DNA of 64,000 nt from Bacillus albus. Its GTDB lineage: Bacteria > Bacillota > Bacilli > Bacillales > Bacillaceae_G. The notes under the pieces are model-generated. The model was not told the origin of the DNA. It was given only the letters and a program-made list of their open reading frames with translations, and made no database searches. Positions 49,129 through 58,881 of the stretch are shown here, piece after piece; within the stretch, counting starts at the first letter, position 1; each line of letters begins with the position of its first letter. The stretch spans positions 1-64,000 of the forward strand of contig NZ_MAOE01000054.1 in NCBI RefSeq assembly GCF_001884185.1, read 5' to 3'. Both the position numbers and the translations under genes were made by a program.

Positions 49129-50118
49129 ATGATAGATAATTTTTGGCGTGATTTACCACGACCATTTTTCGTACTTGCACCAATGGAAGATGTAACGGAC
49201 GTTGTGTTCCGTCATGTAGTAAGTGAAGCTGGTCGCCCAGACGTATTCTTCACAGAGTTCACAAACTCGGATAGTTATTGTCATCCAGAAGGTATGAAAA
49301 GTGTACGTGGCCGTTTAATTTTTACAGAAGATGAACAACCAATCGTGGCGCATATTTGGGGAGATAATCCTGAATATTTCCGTCAAATGAGTATTGGTAT
49401 GGCAGAGTTAGGATTTAAAGGCATCGATATTAATATGGGTTGCCCTGTACCAAACGTAGCATCAAGAGGAAAAGGTAGTGGCCTTATTCTACGTCCAGAT
49501 GTTGCGGCAGAACTTATTCAAGCAGCAAAAGCAGGCGGACTACCTGTCAGCGTAAAAACAAGACTTGGCTTTAAAGAGTTAAGTGAGTGGGAAGATTGGT
49601 TAACGCACATTTTCAAACAAGATATCGCGAACCTTTCTATTCACTTACGTACAAGAGAAGAAATGAGCCAAGTGGATGCGCACTGGGAGCTAATTCCGGA
49701 AATTAAAAAATTACGTGATCGTATTGCACCAAATACGCTCCTAACAATAAATGGTGACATCCCTGACCGTAAAACCGGGCTGGAACTTGCTGAAAAATAC
49801 GGCATTGATGGCGTCATGATTGGACGAGGAATCTTTAAAAATCCATTTGCTTTCGAAAAAGAACCAAGAGAGCATAGCAGTAAAGAACATTTAGATCTTT
49901 TAAGACTACAACTTGATCTTCAAGATCAATATGCAGAAGTATTACCACGCTCTATCACAGGACTACATCGCTTCTTCAAAATTTATGTAAAAGGCTTCCC
50001 TGGAGCTGCTGAACTAAGAAATCAATTGATGAGCACGAAATCAACGAATGAAGTGCGTACATTGCTTGATAAGTTTGAGGCGAGTGTGAATGTGGTAGAA
50101 GGTAGTGAAACAGTGTAA
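49129..50118 (+). CDS. dus: tRNA-dihydrouridine synthase
   Basis: The 329-residue FMN-dependent TIM barrel reduces uridines in tRNA. The Dus opening [10 protein letters not shown] is near 16-25, catalytic Cys105 in [12 protein letters not shown]-binding VKTRLGF and GVMIGRGI are present, and a helical C-terminal domain follows. ATG 49129 has AGAGGA about 13 nt upstream, slightly long; GTG 49108 has none. The subtype (DusB/DusC-like) cannot be set from sequence by eye. Confidence 0.9.
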   Translation: MIDNFWRDLPRPFFVLAPMEDVTDVVFRHVVSEAGRPDVFFTEFTNSDSYCHPEGMKSVRGRLIFTEDEQPIVAHIWGDNPEYFRQMSIGMAELGFKGIDINMGCPVPNVASRGKGSGLILRPDVAAELIQAAKAGGLPVSVKTRLGFKELSEWEDWLTHIFKQDIANLSIHLRTREEMSQVDAHWELIPEIKKLRDRIAPNTLLTINGDIPDRKTGLELAEKYGIDGVMIGRGIFKNPFAFEKEPREHSSKEHLDLLRLQLDLQDQYAEVLPRSITGLHRFFKIYVKGFPGAAELRNQLMSTKSTNEVRTLLDKFEASVNVVEGSETV

Positions 50119-50144
50119 CTTTCAAAAGTTACACTGTTTCATTT
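50107..50144 (+). terminator. Terminator overlapping the dus stop
   Basis: GAAACAGTGTAACTTT / AAAGTTACACTGTTTC perfect 16-bp stem, tail ATTTT; the stop codon lies in the 5' arm. Confidence 0.88.
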
Positions 50145-50228
50145 TAATTAAGGTGAACCGTATCATAAGTAAGGGCGGTATTCTATTCTATGTAAAACAC
50201 GAGTAAGAAAAGAATACAGGAGAAAAAA

Positions 50229-50253
50229 CCACTGATTAAAGTTTCACTTTATT
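50229..50253. repeat. Partial copy of the 28.9-kb repeat
   Basis: ACCACTGATTAAAGTTTCAC followed by TTTA matches the end of the repeat at 28906-28928 with a single A/G difference. Only this terminal block is shared. It lies just before the kinase ribosome site. Confidence 0.6.
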
Positions 50254-50278
50254 ATGCCTATAATTGGAGGCCGTGTGA

Positions 50279-52297
50279 ATGTTAAGTGATCAGGCGAGAT
50301 ATTCTAGGCTCGCGAATATAACAAAAATAATAAATACAAAATTAGAACTACGTGAAGTATTGCAGCGTGTAACAATTGCGATATCAGAGGAGATTGTTAA
50401 GTGTAACGCTGTTGGAATTTATTTACCCCAGGAAGATGGAACGTTTAGAGGGTTTGCAGGAAAACCAGAGACAATAAATGGCGTAACGCTTGATACTCAG
50501 GTGATTGATCCTGAAATAGATTTACTGGCAAAAGAAGTTATTGAAACAAAAAAAACGATTTATATCCCTGATACATCAAAGGATGATCGACCGGATTCGA
50601 GACCAGTTGCTGCGTTCAAAATTAAGTCCTTATTAGCTCTGCCCATCTCATTTGAGCAAGAGTTATTTGGTTTGGTTTTTTTATTTGATTATGGAGTTCC
50701 AATGAACTTAACAAATTCAGAAATTCAAAGTGTTGAAGCTTATGTAAATATGGCTGCGGTCGCAATTCAAAATGCAAAAAATTTAAAGCAGAAGGAAAAC
50801 CTTATTGCTGAGAAGCAGCTGTTACTAAATGTTACCCGTGATTTATCAATGTGTTCCTCGATACAGGAGAGTTTTGATAAATGTTTTTTTTACTTAGGAC
50901 AGATTTTAGAGAGTAAAAACATGGCAGCTCACCTTTTAGATCCCCTAGACAAAACAACGATTAAAACAACGAAGTTAAGCAAGGAATGTGATTGGACAGA
51001 AGCGGATTGGATGGAGAAAAGCTATGAAGCCAAGATCCAAGAGGTTATTCAAACAAAAAATATAGATAGTAAGGGCCTGCTGATGATTCCATTGGTTTCA
51101 ATGGGAGAAGTATTAGGGGTAATCGTCGTTGACAAAGGGGGAAAAGGTCACAATTATGATAATTCCCAAATACAACTTGCAAAATCTATCGCTGATGCCA
51201 CAGCGCCTACGTTTTCAAACTTGTTATATATGGGGCGACTTGAAAGCATGGTGGAAGAGCGAACGAGAGAACTAGCTGTTGCTAATGAAAAAGTTACAAG
51301 TGTGATTGAAAGTATTACGGATGGATTCTTTACTTTAAATAATACATGGGAATTTACGTACGTAAATAAGCATCAATATTTTCCACAAAGAAAAACAGCA
51401 AAAGATGTATTAGGAAAGAATATATGGGAGATTTTCCCGAGTAGCGTTGACGAAGTCATGTATAAGGAACTTCATCGTGTAATGTCAGAGCGAACTACAG
51501 TGTATTTTGAATTTTTTTCTACCTCTGATGAATATTGGCACGAAGTTATTGCATACCCGTATGATGATGGTATTTGTTGTATTTTTAAAAACATAACGGA
51601 AAAAAAGCAATATGAGCAGGAATTGAAAAGGTTATCCAACATAGATTTAATAGGGCAAATGGCAGCTGGCATTAGCCATGAGATTAGAAATCCAATGACA
51701 ACAGTACGTGGATTTTTGCAGTTATTAAAAGAAGAGCCCACCTATGAGAAACATAATAAGCACTTTAATTTAATGATTGAAGAACTTGACCGTGCCAACT
51801 CTATTATTACTGAATTTCTCTCAATGGGTAATACAAGGAAATCGGATTTACAGATGTTAGATTTAAATTCAATTATCCGCGATATTATTCCTTTAATAAA
51901 GATTGATACGCATAATCAAAATAAATATATTGAAGTCGATACAAATGACATTCCGGAATTACTTTTAAATCGTAATGAGATACGGCAATTATTAATAAAC
52001 TTATACCGTAATGGCTTAGAAGCGATGGACAAAGAGAAAGTTCTAACCATTAGCACCTATAAAGAAGGTCGAGATTGTGTGGTGCTTGCAGTGCAGGATC
52101 AAGGAATAGGTATCAGAACTGAAGTATTAGAGAAACTAGGTACGCCATTTTACACGACCAAAGATAATGGAACTGGATTGGGGTTAGGTGTATGTTATGC
52201 CATTGCTGCCCGTCATAATGCAAAAATAGAAATTCAAACGGGATCCGAAGGCACTACCTTTTTTGTTAAATTTAATTATGAAAATAATAAAAAATAA
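50279..52297 (+). CDS. Cytosolic sensor histidine kinase (GAF-GAF-PAS-HK)
   Basis: The 672-residue protein has no membrane segment. Order of domains: GAF (about 24-165), second GAF-like region (about 185-315), short coiled coil (SMVEERTRELAVANE), PAS (about 330-445), then HisKA with phospho-acceptor His467 in GISHEIRNPM. The ATPase domain follows, with N-box NLYRNGLEAMDK, GQGIGI-type G1 (DQGIGI) and G2 GTGLGLGV. It resembles the orphan sporulation-type kinases of Bacillus. No response regulator is next to it. GGAGG 8 nt before ATG 50279. Confidence 0.88.
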   Translation: MLSDQARYSRLANITKIINTKLELREVLQRVTIAISEEIVKCNAVGIYLPQEDGTFRGFAGKPETINGVTLDTQVIDPEIDLLAKEVIETKKTIYIPDTSKDDRPDSRPVAAFKIKSLLALPISFEQELFGLVFLFDYGVPMNLTNSEIQSVEAYVNMAAVAIQNAKNLKQKENLIAEKQLLLNVTRDLSMCSSIQESFDKCFFYLGQILESKNMAAHLLDPLDKTTIKTTKLSKECDWTEADWMEKSYEAKIQEVIQTKNIDSKGLLMIPLVSMGEVLGVIVVDKGGKGHNYDNSQIQLAKSIADATAPTFSNLLYMGRLESMVEERTRELAVANEKVTSVIESITDGFFTLNNTWEFTYVNKHQYFPQRKTAKDVLGKNIWEIFPSSVDEVMYKELHRVMSERTTVYFEFFSTSDEYWHEVIAYPYDDGICCIFKNITEKKQYEQELKRLSNIDLIGQMAAGISHEIRNPMTTVRGFLQLLKEEPTYEKHNKHFNLMIEELDRANSIITEFLSMGNTRKSDLQMLDLNSIIRDIIPLIKIDTHNQNKYIEVDTNDIPELLLNRNEIRQLLINLYRNGLEAMDKEKVLTISTYKEGRDCVVLAVQDQGIGIRTEVLEKLGTPFYTTKDNGTGLGLGVCYAIAARHNAKIEIQTGSEGTTFFVKFNYENNKK

Positions 52298-52353
52298 ACT
52301 TATTTAGATTAGTTTTGTTGAACTGTACCACAAATATTCATATTTGAGTTGCA

Positions 52354-52395
52354 TAAAAAAATGGACAAATTTATATCAGGTTTGTCCATTTTTAA
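52354..52395. terminator. Bidirectional terminator after the kinase
   Basis: AAAAATGGACAAA (52356-52368) / TTTGTCCATTTTT (52381-52393), 13-bp perfect stem with a 12-nt loop. Confidence 0.9.
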
Positions 52396-52400
52396 TTGTG

Positions 52401-52475
52401 TTAATTAATAGTAAATTCCCAACAGAGGTTTCGTTCAGCATCTTTATAATCAATTAAATAATTCAATATTGATCT
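52401..52475 (-). pseudogene. Possible C-terminal remnant of a lost gene
   Basis: On the minus strand 24 codons read YGVRSILNYLIDYKDAERNL then CWEFTIN and stop just before a terminator whose stem also works on this strand. The upstream side is closed by a stop and there is no start. The protein-like composition suggests the tail of a decayed gene, but this is weak. Confidence 0.25.
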
Positions 52476-52695
52476 TACCCCATATTAACTCTAGTATCAG
52501 TATGATTTAATTGGAATAAAATGTTAAATTAAAATACCTAAACAGCATATGTTGTGGTTTTAACATTATCCCCACAACCATTAATCCACCCAAGACTACA
52601 AAACTTTCCCCTAAAATGTTAAAGTAGTAATTTGACGACATTCATTTACACATGCTAAAAGCATTAAGATAATCAACATTTCAGGAGGAAAAACA
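52476..52695. other. Intergenic stretch upstream of the DUF1456 gene
   Basis: AT-rich. TTGACG at 52632-52637 may be the -35 of the DUF1456 gene, with no clear -10. AGGAGG at 52683-52688 is its ribosome site. Nothing else seen. Confidence 0.4.
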
Positions 52696-53214
52696 ATGGC
52701 AATGAGCAACAACGATATATTAAAAAGAGTAAGGTATGCCTTAGATATAAGAGATATAGATATGGTAGAAATCTTTAAACTTGGCGGGATGGAAGTAACG
52801 AAAGAAGACGTAGTTGATATGCTTACAAAAATAAAGAGAGCTCCTCAGCATGAAGCTGAAAATGATGATGTAGCTGAAGATGAGTACGTAAAAACATGCG
52901 ATATGATGATGTTAGAAGCATTTTTCAATGGATTTATTACTTTAAAAAGAGGGAAGCAAGATCCGAAACCTGGGCAACCAGCACCTGTACAAAGCAAAGA
53001 GAGTGCTAACAACCTTCTTCTAAAGAAAATGAAAATTGCACTATCTTTAACGAGTGAGGATGTACTTGATATATTAGATAGCGTAGGCGTTACGGTGACT
53101 AAGGGAGAACTAGGCGCTCTATTAAGAAAAAAAGGCCATAAAAATTACAAAGAGTGCGGCGATAGATATGCAAGGAACTTCATTAAGGGGTTAGCTGTAA
53201 AGTATAGAGGATAA
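52696..53214 (+). CDS. DUF1456 family protein (YehS-like)
   Basis: The 172-residue protein is built of two similar halves. The first is NNDILKRVRYALDIRDIDMV plus GGMEVTKEDVVDML; the second is NLLLKKMKIALSLTSEDVLD plus VGVTVTKGELGALLRKKGHK. This is the DUF1456 duplication seen in E. coli YehS. The halves are joined by an acidic linker and a Pro/Gln segment. Predicted cytosolic, all-helical; function unknown. AGGAGG supports the start. Confidence 0.88.
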   Translation: MAMSNNDILKRVRYALDIRDIDMVEIFKLGGMEVTKEDVVDMLTKIKRAPQHEAENDDVAEDEYVKTCDMMMLEAFFNGFITLKRGKQDPKPGQPAPVQSKESANNLLLKKMKIALSLTSEDVLDILDSVGVTVTKGELGALLRKKGHKNYKECGDRYARNFIKGLAVKYRG

Positions 53215-53249
53215 TGAGCCCGTCAAAGAGGTAAATGATATAATAGGTA

Positions 53250-53279
53250 GAGTAGGACGTTTGTATCCTACTCTTTTTT
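53250..53279 (+). terminator. Terminator after the DUF1456 gene
   Basis: GAGTAGGA / TCCTACTC with an 8-nt loop and T6. Confidence 0.9.
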
Positions 53280-53308
53280 ATATGTAAAATAATACGTTAG
53301 GTGATGAA

Positions 53309-54016
53309 ATGGTACATACATATTTAGGTGAGACAATTAATTTTCATATAACTTATAAAAAGAAAAAATCGGTGCGTCTTTTCGTAGATTCGTACGGAAA
53401 TGTAGAAGTGCAAGCTCCGAAGGGAACGCCTGTTGAATACTTAGTCCAGTTGCTAGAGGAGAAATGGGATTGGATTCAGAAAACACGTAAGGAAATGCAG
53501 GAGCGAGCACTTGGACCGCAGGAAAAGGATTATGATCAAGGCGAGGGTTTTCTATATTTAGGGAATACGTATCCGATACAAATCTCTCAAGATGCATGTA
53601 TTACACAAGACAATGCAGTGTTTGAAGGAGATAAACTACATATTTATGTGAAAGAGCTTAAGGACGAGAAAGTACAACAAGCGTTAAAACGATTTTACTA
53701 TAAGCAGTGTAAGTCATTGGTAGAGAAGAGTATTAAAGTGCATCAAAGCAACTTCAAAACAAAACCACGTTCTATTCGTATTACAGATAGTAGTCGTACG
53801 TGGGGCACTTGCGATTCAAATTTACAGCTAACATTCAATTGGAAGTTAGCGATGGCACCACAGCGAGTAATTGACTATGTAGTTGTTCATGAAATGTGCC
53901 ATATGGTTCATTTAAATCATGATCGTTCTTTTTGGCGTCTTGTCGGGAAGATCATGCCTGATTATAAGGAAATCGAGAACTGGTTAGCGTTATCTAGTTG
54001 GAAGATGACGGTTTAA
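53309..54016 (+). CDS. YgjP-like zinc metallopeptidase domain protein
   Basis: The 235-residue protein belongs to the DUF45/YgjP family. The zinc motif HEMCH (His194, Glu195, His198) is followed by HLNHDRSFW, whose His supplies the third ligand. TDSSRTWGTCDSNLQLTFNW before it is the typical family strand. Related to SprT/WLM peptidases; substrate unknown. TTAGGTGATG precedes ATG 53309. Confidence 0.85.
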   Translation: MVHTYLGETINFHITYKKKKSVRLFVDSYGNVEVQAPKGTPVEYLVQLLEEKWDWIQKTRKEMQERALGPQEKDYDQGEGFLYLGNTYPIQISQDACITQDNAVFEGDKLHIYVKELKDEKVQQALKRFYYKQCKSLVEKSIKVHQSNFKTKPRSIRITDSSRTWGTCDSNLQLTFNWKLAMAPQRVIDYVVVHEMCHMVHLNHDRSFWRLVGKIMPDYKEIENWLALSSWKMTV

Positions 54017-54053
54017 TGTTGCGCTTTGTATAGGTTGCACTTATTGTCAATCT

Positions 54054-54153
54054 TTGTCGGTAAGTCGATATATTTCGAAAATCGCTGATATATTTAGAGT
54101 TGCGCCGATATATTTTAAAAATCGCTGATATATTCGGAGTTGCAATCGATATG
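54054..54153. repeat. 20-bp-period tandem repeat, copy A
   Basis: GATATAT starts at 54067, 54087, 54107 and 54127, exactly 20 bp apart, and a fifth degenerate CGATAT at 54147. The units alternate: those ending AAAATCGCT and those ending GAGTTGC, so the true unit is 40 bp, twice. A second copy of the same family is at 60245-60330. Confidence 0.85.
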
Positions 54154-54170
54154 TTCAATGAAGAGAAAGT

Positions 54171-54204
54171 AAAAGGAGAGGTCACAGCAGACATCTCCTC
54201 TTTT
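54171..54204. terminator. Probable terminator of the GNAT gene
   Basis: AAAAGGAGA / TCTCCT-C-TTTT with a 14-nt loop; on the minus strand the tail is TTTTACTTT. Confidence 0.55.
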
Positions 54205-54216
54205 CGAGTATATAGA

Positions 54217-54912
54217 TCATCGCCCAAACTTCACAATGAAAGTATCTGCTGTTTTCTCCATTTTATACCCACGATACCCCTCCGAAAGCAAAGCCTGCTG
54301 TCCACTAGCATCACTCATTAGAATACTTTGAACATCCGTCCAATCTCTTTCTTTATCTCCGCGCAATTCCTTCACAAAAACATACCGCAGACTACCACCA
54401 TACTTTTCCTTCAGCGCAGCAATCTCCATTCCTTGCCCAAACTTATCCTTCAAACTCGGAATGTTAAAGGGGGCAACGGTGCAGCATACATAGTCGTACT
54501 GGCTGTCTTCTTTTTGTAATTCGTCCATGATGACTTTCGCTAATATTTTTTGCATCCCATTTCCTCGGCAGTTCGGATGAACATTTGAGATTTCTTGATA
54601 GATGACGCGATGTAGTTCGCTTTCTGCTATGCCAATATCAAGTCCTAAATGTTCTTCGTCGATAGGAGGGACGAGTAGGGCACGAAATGCGATGAGTTCG
54701 TTTTCGATAAAAGCACCGATCATCATGCCGTTTCCTTTTAGAATGTATTGAAACTCTTCTTGTGAGAGTGGTTGTAAACGACTTTTATCTTCTAGCGCTT
54801 CAACTACGATGTTTTGTAGTGATAAAATTTGTTCGATGTGCTCTAGTGATAGTAATGTAACGTGAAATGATTCGTTATTTTGTTTTAATGTTCCTTCGTA
54901 TAGAACCGTCAT
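54217..54912 (-). CDS. GNAT family N-acyltransferase
   Basis: The 231-residue protein has GNAT motif A with the acyl-CoA pyrophosphate loop CRGNGM (residues 115-120). A first strand region around MMIGAFIENELIAFRALL precedes it, and a C-terminal YVFVKELRGDKERDW follows. It starts 14 nt after the racemase gene on the same strand, with AAAGGAGG upstream of ATG 54912, so the two are co-transcribed. By context it could acylate an amino acid, for example to the N-succinyl form used by the racemase; this is inference. Confidence 0.82.
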   Translation of the reverse strand: MTVLYEGTLKQNNESFHVTLLSLEHIEQILSLQNIVVEALEDKSRLQPLSQEEFQYILKGNGMMIGAFIENELIAFRALLVPPIDEEHLGLDIGIAESELHRVIYQEISNVHPNCRGNGMQKILAKVIMDELQKEDSQYDYVCCTVAPFNIPSLKDKFGQGMEIAALKEKYGGSLRYVFVKELRGDKERDWTDVQSILMSDASGQQALLSEGYRGYKMEKTADTFIVKFGR

Positions 54913-54926
54913 ATGTTAGTCCTCCT

Positions 54927-56036
54927 TTAGCGTACAACGTCTTGAAAGACGGTGAGTTCTTGTAATGTATCTTCATTTATTTCAATGCCGAGTCCTGGCT
55001 TTTCGTTTAAGCGAATAAATGGTACGTCATAGTGTAAGTTTCCGATGTCTTTCGTGAATTTTAATGGACCTGTAAGTTCAACGCTCGTAATAATTTTTTT
55101 CGAGAAAGCGACATGGAATCCTGCGGAAGAGGCAACAGATGATTCGACCATAGATCCAACTTGGCATTCAATACCGGCTATTTCTGCTTGGTGAGCGAGT
55201 TTTACAGCTGGATATATGCCACCGCATTTCATTAGTTTTATATTTACTTTATCAGCAGCGTCTAATTTAATAATTTGGCGCATTTCACGAGAACCTTTTA
55301 ATCCTTCATCAATCATAAGCGGAAGGTCTGTTTTAGAACGGATATGAGCCATGGCATCAATATCGTCCGCGATAACAGGTTGTTCAATCCAGTCAATGTT
55401 TAAATGTCCTAATGAACGTAGTGCTGTTAATGTGTTCGCGCTATTTTTCCAGCCTTGGTTTACATCAACGCGAATAGCAATGTCATTTCCTACACGTTCT
55501 CGTACAGCTTCAATACGTTTTACATCTTCTTTTACATTTGTACCAACTTTCATTTTGAAAGATTGGTAACCTTTTTGAATCATAGAAGCAGCTTCTTCAG
55601 CCATGGCTTCAGGTTCGGCGATACTTAAGACGTGAGTGACAGGAAACTCTTCATGGTAGCGCCCGCCAATTAATTGATATATAGGTTGATTTAGTTTTTT
55701 ACCCATTATATCAAAACAAGCAATATCCATTGCGGCTTTCGCTGTTGGTACGCCGTAAATTGTATTGTCCATCATATCGTGTATTTTCTCGATATTCATT
55801 GGATTTTTTCCGATGAGCGCAGGAGCAAGTGTATGTTTTAAAGTATGGAAAGTACTTTCCCATGATTCGCCTGTAACGTGATCATCAGCAACGCCTTCAC
55901 CGTAACCGATAATGCCTTCATCTGTTTCCATTTTGACGATAATAGAAGGCATATCAGAATAAGAACCATAACTAATAACAAACGGATCGCGAAGCGGTAA
56001 ACGAATTGCATAAAGATGAATAGCTTTAATTTTCAT
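54927..56036 (-). CDS. Enolase-superfamily N-acyl amino acid racemase / dipeptide epimerase
   Basis: The 369-residue muconate-lactonizing-type enolase-superfamily enzyme has all catalytic residues. KxK is K161/K163 (FKMKVG), metal ligands are D191 (DVNQGW), E218 (IEQP) and D243 (MIDEG), and the opposite base is K267 (NIKLMKCGG). Such residue sets catalyse 1,1-proton transfer. As I recall, a B. cereus member of this type was characterised as an N-succinyl-Arg/Lys racemase, and the neighbouring M20 and GNAT genes fit that. L-Ala-D/L-Glu epimerase is the alternative. AAGGGG supports ATG 56036. Confidence 0.85.
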   Translation of the reverse strand: MKIKAIHLYAIRLPLRDPFVISYGSYSDMPSIIVKMETDEGIIGYGEGVADDHVTGESWESTFHTLKHTLAPALIGKNPMNIEKIHDMMDNTIYGVPTAKAAMDIACFDIMGKKLNQPIYQLIGGRYHEEFPVTHVLSIAEPEAMAEEAASMIQKGYQSFKMKVGTNVKEDVKRIEAVRERVGNDIAIRVDVNQGWKNSANTLTALRSLGHLNIDWIEQPVIADDIDAMAHIRSKTDLPLMIDEGLKGSREMRQIIKLDAADKVNIKLMKCGGIYPAVKLAHQAEIAGIECQVGSMVESSVASSAGFHVAFSKKIITSVELTGPLKFTKDIGNLHYDVPFIRLNEKPGLGIEINEDTLQELTVFQDVVR

Positions 56037-56128
56037 TAGGTAGAGACCCCTTCCTGTTTACAATAGTTTTGTACATTTGATATAGTTGACGTTAAATAGT
56101 CGTTAATTAATGATAAGGAGTTAGAGAA

Positions 56129-57400
56129 ATGATGATAAAAATTGCAGTTGTCAGTTCAAAAGAGTTTATGGAGACACTTTTACCTGTTGCTCATAAACTA
56201 GAAGAAATAGAGATTGATCCATATATTTACCTTCATCCGGCAGAATCTTCTGAACTATTGAAGCGTTTAAAGCCTTGTGATTTCATCTTTTTCTCAGGTG
56301 CTTTACCTTATTATATGGCAAAAGAAATAAGAGAACAATTACGAATTCCAAGTACGTACTTACAGCAAGACGAGGCAACTATTGCATCTTCTATTCTCTC
56401 TGTCATGTATCACCAAGGTATTCAACCACATCAAATTTCAATTGATTTAGTAGACCGTTCCTTCATTACAAATGTGTTCCATGATATAGGCATAAAAGAA
56501 AAGCCACAAGTGTTTGATTATAAAAATATGCTTTGGAGCAAAGATGAAATAAATAGAGTTATTGATTTTCATGTAGCTAAATATCAATCTGGAGAAGCTC
56601 ATTTAGCTTTAACTAGTATTCACGCTGTCTATGATGAACTTCAAAAAATAGGTATTCCTTCAGAGCGTATGATAGATCCGAAGCAATCTATTATACATGG
56701 GTTAAAAGATGCGAAAATAAAAGCTGAGTTAGCAAAAAGCCATTCAGCTACTGTTGGTGCTTGTATGATTTCTTCTTTAGAATTACGAGAAGGTTTGTTT
56801 GAGCAATTAGATGTCATTTCAAAAGCACTACATGGTTCATTTAAAAAAATTGATGAAATGACGTTCATTTTGTATACGACTCGTGGTGATATTGAATCGA
56901 TTATAAAAACGAATATGATAAATAATTTATTTGCGAGTATAGAAGGAACAATAGCTATTGGATTTGGTTATGGAAAAACCGTAAAAGAAGCGGAGCAAAA
57001 TGCTAAAATCGCTCAAGATTTTGCGAAGAACAATCCACTAGACCACTGTTTTTATATACTAACAAGTGATAAAGAACTATTTGGTCCGTTCCCGAAAGAA
57101 CAGAGAGTACAAAGTTTGAAGAATGAAAACCCGGAACTAATGAAAATAGCGAAGGAAACGAAACTTAGTCCAGCAAACTTATCAAAAATTATTCAATTTA
57201 GTCAATCACATTCGTCATTGAAGTTTACTGCAGCAGATCTTTCTGAATACTTACAAGTGACTCGCCGATCAACAGAAAGGTTATTAAAGAAACTTGTTGA
57301 TTATGGATATGCTCATATTTGCGGCGAGGAAATGCCTTATCAACAAGGACGCCCTCGCGCAATATATGAACTGAATTTACCGTTATCTTTAAGCTTCTAA
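56129..57400 (+). CDS. Transcriptional regulator with novel N-terminal domain
   Basis: The 423-residue protein has a C-terminal winged helix (about 335-410: KFTAADLSEYLQVTRRSTERL then LLKKLVDYGYAHIC). The N-terminal half (1-110) looks like a Rossmann-type sensor (FIFFSGALPYYMA), faintly similar to PrpR-N. The middle (about 215-310) contains FASIEGTIAIGFGYGKTVKEAE followed by AEQNA, which recalls a degenerate nucleotide-cyclase/GGDEF-like fold. It is divergent from the racemase operon (92 bp) and convergent with nhaC (12-bp overlap). TTGTAC, 17 bp, TTAAAT (56069-56097) is its promoter candidate. It probably controls the locus. Confidence 0.75.
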   Translation: MMIKIAVVSSKEFMETLLPVAHKLEEIEIDPYIYLHPAESSELLKRLKPCDFIFFSGALPYYMAKEIREQLRIPSTYLQQDEATIASSILSVMYHQGIQPHQISIDLVDRSFITNVFHDIGIKEKPQVFDYKNMLWSKDEINRVIDFHVAKYQSGEAHLALTSIHAVYDELQKIGIPSERMIDPKQSIIHGLKDAKIKAELAKSHSATVGACMISSLELREGLFEQLDVISKALHGSFKKIDEMTFILYTTRGDIESIIKTNMINNLFASIEGTIAIGFGYGKTVKEAEQNAKIAQDFAKNNPLDHCFYILTSDKELFGPFPKEQRVQSLKNENPELMKIAKETKLSPANLSKIIQFSQSHSSLKFTAADLSEYLQVTRRSTERLLKKLVDYGYAHICGEEMPYQQGRPRAIYELNLPLSLSF

Positions 57401-58810
57401 TTGAGCTTTTTGTTTTTTTAGTAGTTCTGCTTTTTCAATGTCAGATAGTTTTGTAATTGTGAAACCAGTTATACCATAAATGATTGAGATAATAGGTACG
57501 ATGAAATTCAATATAGCATAAGGAGCATATTCGAATGCGCCAACTCCAAGTGTTGCGAGTATAAATACACCACATGTATTCCAAGGCACGAACACAGAAG
57601 TTAATGTTCCGCCATCTTCTAATGCTCTGGATAAATTTTTAGAATGTAGTCCTTTTTCTGTGTATGCATTTGCGTACATTCTTGAAGGAACAACAATCGA
57701 AATATATTGTTCAGAGCAAGTAAGATTGGTTGCAAAGCAAGATGCGATAGTAGAAGCGATAAGCCCTTTTGCTGATGTCGCTAATTTTAAAATTTGATTT
57801 ACAATTGAGCGAAGAATACCAGTATGTTCTAGTACTCCGCCAAAAGTCATAGCGACAATTGTCATAGAAACAGTATTCATCATTGAATCTAAGCCACCGC
57901 GGTTAAAGAGTTCGTCTACTAGCTTGTTTCCAGTGTCTATGACAAATCCAGCTTGGAGTGCACCGACAGATGCCGAGACAGAACCACCTTGAATAAAGAC
58001 TTGTGATAAAAATCCTAAAATAATACCTACGAGAATGGCTGGTATAGCAGGAACTTTTTTAGCGACTAATACCATAACAACTACAGGTATGATTAGTAGG
58101 AAAGGGGAAATAACAAAGTTTTGTTGCAACACTTGTAACGTTTGATCGATGCTTTTTGCATCAATATTGTTCTCGCCGAAACTTCTTCCTAAGACTGCAT
58201 AGACGATAAGAGTAATAATTAAACCTGGGATTGTAGTAAATAACATATGACGGATATGCGCGAATAAATCTGTATTTGTTAATCCTGCGGCTAAGTTTGT
58301 CGTGTCTGAAAGCGGTGACATTTTATCGCCGAAATAAGAGCCTGAAATAATGGCACCAGCAACCATTGGAGCTGGGATGCCCATACTAAGGCCAATACCC
58401 ATTCCAGCAACACCAATTGTGCCCATTGTAGACCAAGAGCTACCAATTGCTAATGCAACGATAGAACAAATGACGGTAATGGAAACTAAAAATAGTGATG
58501 GAGTTAAAAGTTTTAAACCGTAATAAATCATCGTTGCGACGATTCCACCGCCAATCCAAGCACCAATTGTTAAGCCAACAAGAATAATAATGACGATAGC
58601 AGGTAATGCAAGACGAATCCCTTTATACATTGCTTCTTCAAGATCATTCCATTTGTAACCGTAACGCCAAGCGACAATAGAAGCAACGGTTGTACCGATA
58701 ATAAGTGGAACGTGAGGGCTTTGTTTTAATACAACAATTGTAACCATCATAACTGCAACGGTAATGATAATAGGGATAATCGCTATTCCAAAAGGTATTT
58801 CTTTTTTCAT
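57389..58810 (-). CDS. nhaC: NhaC family Na+/H+ antiporter
   Basis: The 473-residue membrane protein has about 12 hydrophobic segments and the NhaC signatures GSSWSTMGTIGVAGMGIG and SGSYFGDKMSPLSDTTNLAA. The family includes Na+/H+ antiporters and malate/lactate or amino-acid-related exchangers, so a substrate transporter role for the racemization locus is possible. AAGGAGG supports the start. The 3' end overlaps the convergent regulator gene by 12 nt. Confidence 0.88.
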   Translation of the reverse strand: MKKEIPFGIAIIPIIITVAVMMVTIVVLKQSPHVPLIIGTTVASIVAWRYGYKWNDLEEAMYKGIRLALPAIVIIILVGLTIGAWIGGGIVATMIYYGLKLLTPSLFLVSITVICSIVALAIGSSWSTMGTIGVAGMGIGLSMGIPAPMVAGAIISGSYFGDKMSPLSDTTNLAAGLTNTDLFAHIRHMLFTTIPGLIITLIVYAVLGRSFGENNIDAKSIDQTLQVLQQNFVISPFLLIIPVVVMVLVAKKVPAIPAILVGIILGFLSQVFIQGGSVSASVGALQAGFVIDTGNKLVDELFNRGGLDSMMNTVSMTIVAMTFGGVLEHTGILRSIVNQILKLATSAKGLIASTIASCFATNLTCSEQYISIVVPSRMYANAYTEKGLHSKNLSRALEDGGTLTSVFVPWNTCGVFILATLGVGAFEYAPYAILNFIVPIISIIYGITGFTITKLSDIEKAELLKKQKAQLEA

Positions 58811-58881
58811 AAAGTTCCTCCTTGTTATGTATGTTTGTTTGTATTTTTAGAATTGTCGTAAAATAGACGTTTATTATGTTA

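Noticed and set aside
50279-52297. Two-component system pair
   Set aside because: The kinase has no adjacent response regulator; the next gene encodes a DUF1456 protein.
54054-54153. CRISPR array
   Set aside because: The repeats are 20 bp units with no unique spacers of constant length, and no cas genes are nearby.
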